A program made the translations under genes and the position numbers. From Noviherbaspirillum_A sp047237965 (GTDB lineage: Bacteria; Pseudomonadota; Gammaproteobacteria; Burkholderiales; Burkholderiaceae_D), in NCBI RefSeq assembly GCF_047237965.1, contig NZ_JBDFLX010000001.1:2356001-2420000 (forward strand): DNA of 64,000 nt, written 5' to 3'. The notes beneath the pieces are model-generated. The model was given only the letters and a program-made list of their open reading frames with translations, searched no databases and was not told where the DNA came from. Of the stretch, positions 26,370 through 33,468 are shown one piece after another. Position 1 is the first letter of the stretch. Each line of letters opens with the position of its first letter.

Positions 26370-26424
26370 GGCCGGCAGCCGCCGGCCTCCGGGCTTTTTC
26401 AAGCGGGCGGCATGCCGCCCGCTT
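26370..26424 (+). terminator. Terminator region after accBC
   Basis: GGCCGGC-AGCC-GCCGGCC (26370-26387) is followed within eight bases by CTTTTTC. Next comes a perfect 10-bp palindromic stem, AAGCGGGCGG-CATG-CCGCCCGCTT (26401-26424). The first is the likelier + strand terminator; the second may act on the opposite strand. Confidence 0.5.
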
Positions 26425-26554
26425 GCATTCGTGATTGCCCTTTGCGTATTGCCGATTGCCGATTGCACGCTGCGATTGCGCTTCCCATCCCGAACAAAGC
26501 TGTTATATATAGCGGCCAGACCGGACACCATCCATCCAACCCGACGGAATACTC

Positions 26555-27478
26555 ATGAGCTGGACTGAAATCGTGATCGAAGTACCCCTGCACCAGGCCG
26601 AACTGCTGTCGGACGCGCTGATGGAGGCCGGCGCACTGTCGGTGTCGGTGGAAGATGCCGATGCCGGCACCGATGCCGAGCAGCCGGTGTTTGGCGAACC
26701 CGGCATGGAGCCGACCCAGCCCGGCTGGGAACGCAGCCGCGTGGTGGCGCTGGCCGATGCCGATGCCGACCACAAGGCCATCATCGCCGATGCGCTCGCT
26801 GCGCTGGGCCTGTCGGCCGGCGAGGTGCGGCATGAGCTGCGCGCGGTGGCGGACCAGGACTGGGTGCGGCTGACGCAATCGCAGTTCGAGCCCATCCATA
26901 TCGGCAGGAACATCTGGGTGGTGCCGAGCTGGCACGACGCGCCCGATCCAGCTGCGCTGGTGCTGGAACTGGACCCTGGCCTCGCGTTTGGCACCGGCAG
27001 CCATCCCACTACCCGGCTCTGCATGGAGTGGCTGGAATCCCATCCGCCGCATGGCCTGTCGGTGCTCGACTATGGCTGCGGCTCCGGCATCCTGGCCATG
27101 GTAGCCGCGAAGCTGGGGGCAACGCCGGTGGCCGGTGTCGACATCGACCCGCAGGCGATCGAATCGGCCAACTTCAATGCGCAGCGCAACCATTGCGACA
27201 TTGCCTACTTCCTGCCCGACCAGTTCGGCGCCGCCGAAGCGCACACCCGCTACGACGTGGTGGTGGCCAACATCCTGTCCAGCCCGTTGAAGCTGATGGC
27301 GCCGATGCTGGCCGGCCGGGTCAAGCCGGGCGGCGCCCTGGTGCTGTCGGGCGTACTGGCGCGCCAGGCGCAGGAGGTCATCGATGCCTATGCGCCCTAC
27401 ATCGCGCTGAGCGTCTGGGCCGAGCGTGAAGGCTGGGTGGCGCTGGCAGGTGCCGCCAAGACCGACGGCGGCCGGTAA
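26555..27478 (+). CDS. prmA: Ribosomal protein L11 methyltransferase
   Basis: 307 residues. PrmA trimethylates ribosomal protein L11 with S-adenosylmethionine. It begins SWTEIVIEVPLHQAELLSDAL, the N-terminal recognition domain, then LDPGLAFGTGSHPTTRLCMEWL, the SAM loop VLDYGCGSGILAMVAAKLG, and VVVANILSSPLKLMAP. Its stop overlaps the start of the zinc-ribbon gene by one base (TAATG), indicating coupling. An AT-richer stretch 26490-26540 upstream probably holds its promoter. Confidence 0.95.
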   Translation: MSWTEIVIEVPLHQAELLSDALMEAGALSVSVEDADAGTDAEQPVFGEPGMEPTQPGWERSRVVALADADADHKAIIADALAALGLSAGEVRHELRAVADQDWVRLTQSQFEPIHIGRNIWVVPSWHDAPDPAALVLELDPGLAFGTGSHPTTRLCMEWLESHPPHGLSVLDYGCGSGILAMVAAKLGATPVAGVDIDPQAIESANFNAQRNHCDIAYFLPDQFGAAEAHTRYDVVVANILSSPLKLMAPMLAGRVKPGGALVLSGVLARQAQEVIDAYAPYIALSVWAEREGWVALAGAAKTDGGR

Positions 27479-28638
27479 TGGCCACGGTGCTGGCGACCCG
27501 CTGCCCGCACTGCCGGACCACGTTCCGGGTCGTCCAGGATCAGCTCAAGCTGCGTGGCGGCCTGGTGCGCTGCGGCGCCTGCAAGGAAATCTTCAACGGC
27601 ACCGACCACCTGCTGCGGCCAATGGAGCCGCCGGCGCCCGCGGCTGCGCCGCAGCCTGACGCGGCAGCTCCAGCGGCGGCGTCTGCTTCATCTGCTTCAC
27701 CTGATCCGACCACGCCCGTTGCGCCGGCACAGCCGCCGGCCGATGCGTCCCCTGCGCCAGCCGCCTCATCCACGCCGCCGGCGGCTACCCCGCCGGCCGA
27801 CCAGCCATCACCCGATCCGCTGCTGCGCATGACGCTGATGGACTTCTCCCACTTCGATGAGGAGCCCGGAAAGCCCGAAAAGCCCGACACGCCGCCGCCC
27901 GCGACAACACAGCCGCCCGTCCAGCCCGCGTTCTCCTTGCCGCGCACGGCCGCCGCGCCAGCCGCGGAGCAGGCCAGCGCCGGCGCACGCGCCGCCGACA
28001 GCGGCGACGACCTCGGGCGCGTGATCGACGACCTGAAGAGCAAGCCGTGGCGCGGCATGAGCGGCAAGCGCGCGCGGCCCGACGAGGATGCGATCGACGC
28101 GCTCGACTCGGCCGAGCCGGACTTCGTGATGCAGGCGCGCCGCCAGCAGCGCCTGTCGCGCGGCACCAGGCTGGGCCTGCTGGCCGGATCGGCAGTCCTG
28201 TCGCTGCTGCTGGCCTTCCAGGTCGTGTATCACTTCAGAGTGCAGCTGGCGGCCGCTTCGCCCGCCGCCTCCACCATGCTGGCCGGGGTGTGCCGCCTGG
28301 CCGGCTGCACCGTTGGCCTGCCGGCCCATATCGAGATGGTAACCATCGAGTCGAGCGAGCTGCAGGCCCTGCCAGGCAACACCGATACGTTTACGCTGCT
28401 GGCCCTGCTGCGCAACCGCAGCGCCACCCGACAGCAATGGCCGCACATCGAGCTGACCCTGAACGACGCCAACGAGGCCGCGGTGGCGCGCCGGGTGATC
28501 GCGCCACGCGACTACCTGCCCGCCGGCCAGGATCCCGCTGAAGGCTTTGCACCCAATTCCGAGCAGCCGGCACGGCTGGTGTTCAACCTCACGCAGGTCA
28601 AGGCCGCCGGTTTTCGCGTCTACCTGTTCTATCCCTGA
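27478..28638 (+). CDS. Zinc-ribbon and DUF3426 domain membrane protein
   Basis: 386 residues. The N-terminal MJ0042-type zinc ribbon has two CxxC pairs (CPHC, then CGAC 22 residues on). A long low-complexity Ala/Pro linker (about 45-110) follows, then one membrane helix (GLLAGSAVLSLLLAFQVVYHF, about 220-242) and a C-terminal DUF3426 domain with VTIESSELQALPGNTDTFTLLALLRNRS and PRDYLPAGQ. The function is unknown in the family; the position after prmA is conserved in related bacteria. Confidence 0.85.
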   Translation: MATVLATRCPHCRTTFRVVQDQLKLRGGLVRCGACKEIFNGTDHLLRPMEPPAPAAAPQPDAAAPAAASASSASPDPTTPVAPAQPPADASPAPAASSTPPAATPPADQPSPDPLLRMTLMDFSHFDEEPGKPEKPDTPPPATTQPPVQPAFSLPRTAAAPAAEQASAGARAADSGDDLGRVIDDLKSKPWRGMSGKRARPDEDAIDALDSAEPDFVMQARRQQRLSRGTRLGLLAGSAVLSLLLAFQVVYHFRVQLAAASPAASTMLAGVCRLAGCTVGLPAHIEMVTIESSELQALPGNTDTFTLLALLRNRSATRQQWPHIELTLNDANEAAVARRVIAPRDYLPAGQDPAEGFAPNSEQPARLVFNLTQVKAAGFRVYLFYP

Positions 28639-28668
28639 TCCTCATCCTCTTTCCTGAACGGACTTTCC

Positions 28669-29601
28669 ATGACTGCCCTCATCTGCGGTTCGCTTGCTTT
28701 CGATACCATCATGTCCTTCGGCGGCCGCTTTTCCGAAGCCCTGCTGGCCGACCAGCTGCACAAGATCAACGTGGCCTTCCTGGTGCCCAGCATGCGCCGC
28801 GAGTTTGGCGGCTGCGCCGGGAACATCGCCTATAACCTGAAGCTTTTGGGCGGCGATCCGCTGATCATGGCCACCATAGGCCAGGACGGCGGCGCCTATC
28901 ATGAGCGGCTGGACCAGCTGGAAATCTCGCGGCGCTGCATACGCACGATAGACGACGCCTATACCGCGCAGGCCTTCATCACCACCGATGCCGGCAGCAA
29001 CCAGATCACCGCCTTCCATCCGGGCGCGATGTCGGTGTCGTTCGAGAACAAGGTGGCCGACGCCGGCGCCGTCAAGCTGGCCATCATCGCGCCCGATGGC
29101 CGCGACGGCATGCTGCAGCATGCGCAGCAATGCGCCGACCTGAACGTGCCCTTCATCTTCGATCCAGGCCAGGGCATGCCGATGTTCGACGGCGCCGAGC
29201 TGACCCGCTTCATTGAACTTGCCACCTGGGTTGCAGTCAACGACTACGAAGCCGAAATGCTGACGGCCCGCACCGGCCTTTCCCTGGCCGACATCGCAGC
29301 CAGGGTGGATGCGCTGGTCGTGACGCGCGGCGAGAACGGCTCCGAAATCCATACCGGCGGCAAGCGCATCGACATCCCCTGCGTGCCGGTCGAGAAAGTG
29401 GTCGACCCCACCGGCTGCGGCGACGCCTTCCGCGCCGGCATGATGCATGGCCTGTCGCGCGGCTACGATTGGGAAACCACGGGTCGCATCGCCAGCCTGA
29501 TGGGCGCGATCAAGATCACCCATCAGGGCGGCCAGAACCATGCGCCGTCGCTGGCCGAAATCGAAGAGCGCTTCGAGCAGGCTTTCGGTTACCGTTTCTG
29601 A
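28669..29601 (+). CDS. PfkB-family carbohydrate/nucleoside kinase
   Basis: 310 residues. Ribokinase/adenosine kinase fold. REFGGCAGNIAYNLKLLGG is the first PfkB signature; VDPTGCGDAFRAGMMHGL is the second, with the catalytic Asp in GCGDAF. The substrate is not clear; its compact length and GGCAGNIAYNL segment resemble bacterial adenosine kinase-like PfkB proteins. It follows the DUF3426 gene by 30 bases and is probably in the same transcript. Confidence 0.85.
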   Translation: MTALICGSLAFDTIMSFGGRFSEALLADQLHKINVAFLVPSMRREFGGCAGNIAYNLKLLGGDPLIMATIGQDGGAYHERLDQLEISRRCIRTIDDAYTAQAFITTDAGSNQITAFHPGAMSVSFENKVADAGAVKLAIIAPDGRDGMLQHAQQCADLNVPFIFDPGQGMPMFDGAELTRFIELATWVAVNDYEAEMLTARTGLSLADIAARVDALVVTRGENGSEIHTGGKRIDIPCVPVEKVVDPTGCGDAFRAGMMHGLSRGYDWETTGRIASLMGAIKITHQGGQNHAPSLAEIEERFEQAFGYRF

Positions 29602-29625
29602 CCACGCACAGACAGGGAGAACAGC

Positions 29626-29916
29626 ATGCGCAAGATACTGGGCATCAGCCTGGCCCTCGCCGCGATGTCCGGCTGCGCCGGCGACCCCGGCCTGCCTTTC
29701 ACGTCATCCACCCAGGGAACCACGGTGGTGCGCAACGCCATGGTGATCGGGGTGGAGATGCCGCCCTCGGCGGACGCGATCGCCCGCCTGCAGCTGCGCT
29801 ATGACAACGGCAGCGTTGCCACTGAAGAAGTGATGACGACCGAAGTGTTCAAGGTGGGCGACAAGGTCAGGGTCACCCACAGCCGCGGCACCGCGCGCAT
29901 CGAGCGGCTGGAGTAA
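29626..29916 (+). CDS. Small outer-membrane lipoprotein, uncharacterised
   Basis: 96 residues. A signal peptide ends in a lipobox (AAMSGCAGD, Cys at about residue 17). The mature part is a small beta-rich domain (RLQLRYDNGSVATEEVMTTEVFKVGDKVRVTHSRGTARIERLE), a pattern seen in SlyB-like or OmpA-less lipoproteins of betaproteobacteria, but without a glycine zipper. It has a good ribosome binding site (GGGAGAA) and lies 24 bases after the kinase gene. Confidence 0.75.
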   Translation: MRKILGISLALAAMSGCAGDPGLPFTSSTQGTTVVRNAMVIGVEMPPSADAIARLQLRYDNGSVATEEVMTTEVFKVGDKVRVTHSRGTARIERLE

Positions 29917-29928
29917 GCCGCTCGTTCG

Positions 29929-30474
29929 TCAGAACGCCAGCGGCAGCAGCAGCGCGCTGCTGACCGACAGCGCGATGCGCAGCAGCAGGAAGGCAACGAT
30001 GGGGCTCAAGTCGATGCCGCCCATCAGCGGTATGATCCGCCGCAGCGGACGCATCATGGGCTCGTTCATGGCCCTGACCAGCGGCGCCAGCGGCGCATGC
30101 GGATTGACCCAGCTGAAGATCACTTCAATGAGCAACAGGCCCATCAGGCCATACAGTATCCACTGCACCAGCCGCAACAGCGACAGCACGATCAGTGCCT
30201 GCGGCGTGACGCTGGCGGCGATCAGCAAATCCAGCGCAACCGATACCATGATCATCAGGAAGGCGCCGATCAGTGAAGCCCAGTCATAGCCGCCCACGCC
30301 CGGCAGCAGCCGGCGCAGCGGCTTGACCAGCCAGTCGGTCGCCTGGAACATGAAATGCGCGAAGCTCATCGGCGGGCGCACCCGCACTGCCTGCATCCAG
30401 AAACGCAGCAGAAAAAGCGCACCCAGGATGCCGGTAACGGTATCGACGATCAGACCAAAAATGCTGTACAGCAC
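29929..30474 (-). CDS. YggT-family integral membrane protein
   Basis: 181 residues. Two YggT repeats, each a pair of membrane helices: LVDTVTGILGALFLLRFWMQ ... NPF-like loop around SFAHFMFQATDWLVKPLRRLLPG, and a second half with LLLIEVIFSWVNPHAPLAPLVRAMNEPMMRPLRRIIP. The conserved motif PxxxP...RPLRRxxP occurs in both halves. The family is linked to cell shape and ion stress but has no firm biochemical role. It is convergent with the lipoprotein gene, with a 12-base gap. Confidence 0.9.
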   Translation of the reverse strand: MLYSIFGLIVDTVTGILGALFLLRFWMQAVRVRPPMSFAHFMFQATDWLVKPLRRLLPGVGGYDWASLIGAFLMIMVSVALDLLIAASVTPQALIVLSLLRLVQWILYGLMGLLLIEVIFSWVNPHAPLAPLVRAMNEPMMRPLRRIIPLMGGIDLSPIVAFLLLRIALSVSSALLLPLAF

Positions 30475-30490
30475 GGCGTTGTTCTCCCTG

Positions 30491-30529
30491 ATAAAAAACC
30501 CGCTGCATGACGGGCGGTCATGCAGCGGG
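30491..30529 (-). terminator. Rho-independent terminator of the histone H1-like gene
   Basis: A perfect 12-bp stem (CCCGCTGCATGA at 30499-30510 and its complement at 30518-30529) with a 7-base loop. A run of six A precedes it on the + strand, giving a U-run on the minus transcript, 42 bases after the stop codon. Confidence 0.85.
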
Positions 30530-30571
30530 CATTGTGCCCGAACTTAAGCGGGCGACCAAGCAGCCAGCGTC

Positions 30572-31294
30572 TTAAGGACGGTTGGTGCCGGTCGGGAACG
30601 GCCAGGCTGCAGCCGGGTTGATGACGGTCTTCACAGCGGGCGTTGCCGGCGCGGCGGGCGCTGCTGCTGGTGCAGGTGCTGCGGTCTTGGCGGCCGTGGT
30701 GGCTGCACTTTTACGGGCTGCCGCTTTTTTAGGCGCTGCGGTCTTGGCCGGTGCTGCAGCCTTCTTCGCTGGCGCAGCCTGCGGTGCCTTCTTCGCTACG
30801 GCCGTCTTGGCTGGCGCTTTCTTGGCAACGGCCTTTTTGGCGACCGCTTTCTTGGCGACGGCCGTCTTGGCTGGCGCCTTCTTCGCTACCGCCTTCTTGG
30901 CGACTGCCTTCTTGGCTACCGCCTTCTTGGCGACGGCTTTCTTGGCGACCGCCTTCTTGGCTACCGCCTTTTTGGCGACCGCTTTCTTGGCGACCGCCTT
31001 CTTGGCGACTGCCTTCTTGGCTACCGCCTTCTTCGCGACTGCCTTCTTGGCTACCGCCTTTTTAGCGACCGCTTTCTTGGCGACTGCCTTCTTGGCTACC
31101 GCCTTCTTCGCGACTGCCTTCTTGGCTACCGCCTTCTTGGCTACCGCTTTCTTGGCGACTGCCTTCTTGGCTACGGCCTTCTTGGCGACCGCTTTCTTGG
31201 CCGGAGCGGCTGCCTTCTTTGCTACCGGCTTGCCGGTAGCAGCTTTTTTCGCAGCGGTTTTCTTCGCTGCGGTTTTCTTTGCTGCTGTTGCCAT
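30572..31294 (-). CDS. Histone H1-like DNA-binding protein with AVAKK repeats
   Basis: 240 residues from the ATG at 31294, with AAGGAG before it. A Lys/Ala-rich nucleoid protein of the bacterial histone H1 (Hc1/BpH1/AlgP-tail) type. The N-terminal 34 residues are TAAKK-type; residues 35-139 are 21 uninterrupted copies of the pentapeptide AVAKK, then mixed APAKT/AVAKK units, and a final hydrophobic-Pro tail ending INPAAAWPFPTGTNRP. It contains no acidic residue in the repeat. Expected to coat or condense DNA. It lies downstream of nrdB but has its own leader and terminator. Confidence 0.9.
   Translation of the reverse strand: MATAAKKTAAKKTAAKKAATGKPVAKKAAAPAKKAVAKKAVAKKAVAKKAVAKKAVAKKAVAKKAVAKKAVAKKAVAKKAVAKKAVAKKAVAKKAVAKKAVAKKAVAKKAVAKKAVAKKAVAKKAVAKKAVAKKAVAKKAPAKTAVAKKAVAKKAVAKKAPAKTAVAKKAPQAAPAKKAAAPAKTAAPKKAAARKSAATTAAKTAAPAPAAAPAAPATPAVKTVINPAAAWPFPTGTNRP
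30878..31192 (-). repeat. Tandem 15-bp coding repeat, 21 units
   Basis: The AVAKK block of the histone-like gene is a 315-bp tandem array of 15-bp units that vary only at synonymous positions (for example GCCTTCTTGGCGACC, GCCTTCTTGGCTACC on the + strand). Such an array can gain or lose units by slippage or recombination without shifting the frame. Confidence 0.85.
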
Positions 31295-31335
31295 TTGTTT
31301 CTCCTTCACGTGATAGGAAATCAAGCTAAAGATCG

Positions 31336-31371
31336 AACCCGCCCGTGGCATCGCGCTGCCCCGGGCGGGTT
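31336..31371. other. Stem-loop upstream of the histone-like gene
   Basis: AACCCGCCC (31336-31344) pairs with GGGCGGGTT (31363-31371). There is no T-run on either side, so this is a leader structure rather than a clear terminator. It lies 42 bases before the histone start codon. Confidence 0.35.
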
Positions 31372-31500
31372 ATTCATCGGCACAAGCAGGCTGCGCTTGC
31401 GCTAATGAATTCGGCACCAGCTGAACTGCTGCATCTCCTCGTTCATGCAGCACTTCAGCCATCATTGGCTGTTGCGGCGCGCAAGCGCGCGGCGACCGCC

Positions 31501-31529
31501 AAAAAAAACGCCGGCCACAAAGCCGGCGT
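31501..31529 (-). terminator. Rho-independent terminator downstream of nrdB, distal
   Basis: ACGCCGGC-CACAAA-GCCGGCGT forms an 8-bp stem at 31508-31529, with eight A residues on its left (+ strand). This gives a strong U-run for leftward transcription. Confidence 0.75.
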
Positions 31530-31561
31530 CGGAATACTGTTTCAAAAAGGACAAACCGTTT

Positions 31562-31610
31562 TTCGAAGAAAACGCCGCCTTGCCCGACAGGATCGGGCGC
31601 AGCGGCGTTT
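31562..31610 (-). terminator. Nested hairpin downstream of nrdB, proximal terminator
   Basis: The outer stem AAACGCCGC/GCGGCGTTT (31570-31578, 31602-31610) encloses an inner stem GCCCGA/TCGGGC. The U-rich TTTTCTTCG follows on the minus strand. It lies about 200 bases after the nrdB stop. The 31611-31812 stretch between has no credible gene. Confidence 0.55.
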
Positions 31611-31812
31611 GCAGGTCAGAGCGTTCAGATTTTCTACTGTCCATTCAATTCGGTTTTACCCTTTCTTGGCCCACCGTCTTTCTGGTTCCAGTTCATCTTG
31701 GGCAGCGGCTCTCGCTTTCATGCATCCCACCGATACCGATGCTCGGGGACGGATCAACTGCGATGCCGTCTTGGTGCTGATAAGGCCAACCGCTGTCGTT
31801 TGTCGCTTTAAC

Positions 31813-32988
31813 TTAATCCCAGTTAAGCGCTCCACCCGTCTGGTATTCGATGACCCTTGTTTCGAAAAAGTTTCGCTCTTTCTTCAGGTCGATCATCTCG
31901 CTCATCCAGGGGAACGGATTTTCTTCTTGCGCGAACATCGCTTCCAGACCGATTTGCTGTGCGCGACGATTTGCGATGAAGCGGAGGTAGCCTTTGAACA
32001 TGGGTGCATTCAGCCCTAGCACACCACGCGGCATTGTATCCTCTGCGTAGCGATATTCCAACTCCACGGCCTGCAAAAACAACGCTTTGATTTCGTCCTT
32101 GAACTCGGGCGTCCAGAGGTGCGGATTCTCCATCTTGATCGTGTTGATCAGGTCGATGCCGAAGTTGCAGTGCATGGACTCGTCGCGCAGGATGTACTGG
32201 TACTGTTCGGCCGCACCCATCATCTTGTTCTGACGGCCCAGCGCAAGGATCTGCGTGAAGCCGACATAGAAGAACAGGCCTTCCATCAGGCAGGCAAACA
32301 CGATCAGCGACTTGAGCAGCTTCTGGTCCGCTTCGGTGGTGCCGGTCTTGAAGGCGGGATCGGTCAGCACGTCGATGAAGGGGATCAGGAACTCATCCTT
32401 GTCGCGGATCGATGCGACTTCATGATAGGCGTTGAAGATCTCGCCTTCATCCAGGCCCAGCGACTCGACGATGTACTGGTAGGCATGGGTGTGGATCGCT
32501 TCCTCGAAGGCCTGGCGCAGCAGGTACTGGCGGCATTCGGGCGCAGTGATGTGGCGGTAGGTGCCCAGCACGATGTTGTTAGCGGCCAGCGAATCGGCGG
32601 TGACGAAGAAGCCGAGGTTGCGCTTGACCAGGCGACGCTCGTCGTCGGTCAGGCCGTTCGGGTTCTTCCACAGCTCGATGTCGCGCTGCATGTTGATTTC
32701 CTGCGGCATCCAGTGATTGGCGCAGCCGGCGAGGTACTTGTCCCAAGCCCACTTGTACTTGAACGGCACCAGCTGGTTGACGTCGGTCTGGCCGTTGATG
32801 ATGCGCTTGTCGGCGGCATTGACGCGGCGCTCGGCGACCGGCGCGGCATCGGGCTGCGCCATCACCGCGGGGTTGTATGCCACGTCCTGATTTGCCGGGC
32901 TGGCAGGCACTGCGGCTTGCAGGCGGGCTTGCGGCTCGGGTGCGCGCGGCGCGGGTGTAGAGGTAACTTCATCGTCCCAGGAAAGCAT
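31813..32988 (-). CDS. nrdB: Ribonucleoside-diphosphate reductase, beta subunit (class Ia)
   Basis: 391 residues from the ATG at 32988. NrdB holds the diiron-tyrosyl radical needed by NrdA to make deoxyribonucleotides. Iron ligands and the radical Tyr are in FEEAIHTHAYQYIVESL (E-x-x-H-x-x-x-Y). The conserved core continues with FIDVLTDPAF, LIVFACLMEGLFFYVGF and YILRDESMHCNFGIDLIN. The N-terminal 70 residues are a Pro/Ala-rich extension before RIINGQTDVNQLVPFKYKWAWDKY. NrdA is not adjacent on either side. Two probable NrdR boxes lie about 200-245 bases upstream. Confidence 0.95.
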   Translation of the reverse strand: MLSWDDEVTSTPAPRAPEPQARLQAAVPASPANQDVAYNPAVMAQPDAAPVAERRVNAADKRIINGQTDVNQLVPFKYKWAWDKYLAGCANHWMPQEINMQRDIELWKNPNGLTDDERRLVKRNLGFFVTADSLAANNIVLGTYRHITAPECRQYLLRQAFEEAIHTHAYQYIVESLGLDEGEIFNAYHEVASIRDKDEFLIPFIDVLTDPAFKTGTTEADQKLLKSLIVFACLMEGLFFYVGFTQILALGRQNKMMGAAEQYQYILRDESMHCNFGIDLINTIKMENPHLWTPEFKDEIKALFLQAVELEYRYAEDTMPRGVLGLNAPMFKGYLRFIANRRAQQIGLEAMFAQEENPFPWMSEMIDLKKERNFFETRVIEYQTGGALNWD

Positions 32989-33186
32989 CGTCGTGTCCTT
33001 TACATGTCTTTGATTTGCAGCCGCCATGCGGTGTCGGGCGGCGTTCTTCGGAGCCTCGTGAAGCGCTGGCAACCGCCTCGGAGACCGTCATCCGGCGGCG
33101 CTTTCCTGCAATGCTGCACTGCTGGAAAGCACGCGATCGCGGCCCCGAAATGGTGGGCGTATTTTACACCAGTCGGCAAAAATGAC

Positions 33187-33230
33187 CACTACAGATAGGG
33201 CCTGAAGCCTGAAAAGCGCCATATCTAGTG
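33187..33230 (-). promoter_or_regulatory. Tandem NrdR boxes upstream of nrdB
   Basis: CACTACAGATAGGG (33187-33200) and CGCCATATCTAGTG (33217-33230) each match 11 of 14 positions of the palindromic NrdR consensus CACTATATATAGTG. Their starts are 30 bases apart, close to three helical turns, the spacing usual for paired NrdR sites. They imply dATP-dependent repression by NrdR. Confidence 0.6.
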
Positions 33231-33468
33231 TTTGCAAAAACATACACCCGCGTCGGCCTGCCTAGCGCCCCGGCCTAGCGCGCGCCGCTTGCCAGTGTTT
33301 GCCGCGCCATGCGCGCCGGTCTTTATGAACTCTGTTTGAGGCATTCGTGATACAGGCCAGAAATCCGGCCAGCCGACGGAACCCATACGGCCGAGTGCCT
33401 TCTACCTAACAGGTGCCGGCGCGGCCACGCGCCGGCGTAGTCAATCATCACAGTTATTGGAAACAGTC
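33231..33468. promoter_or_regulatory. Upstream region of the NAGGN operon
   Basis: No gene is seen. A perfect 9-bp stem with a 4-base loop (GCCGGCGCG-GCCA-CGCGCCGGC, 33415-33436) ends 32 bases before the first start codon. It could be a leader hairpin; it lacks a T-run, so it is not a standard terminator. Confidence 0.35.

Noticed and set aside
30878..31192. Possible CRISPR array from regular 15-bp repeats
   Set aside because: The units are contiguous without spacers and encode AVAKK in frame, so this is a coding tandem repeat.
30582..31313. 243-codon rightward frame rich in FLATA repeats
   Set aside because: It is the reverse complement of the AVAKK array; the minus frame has a ribosome binding site, a terminator and a known family.
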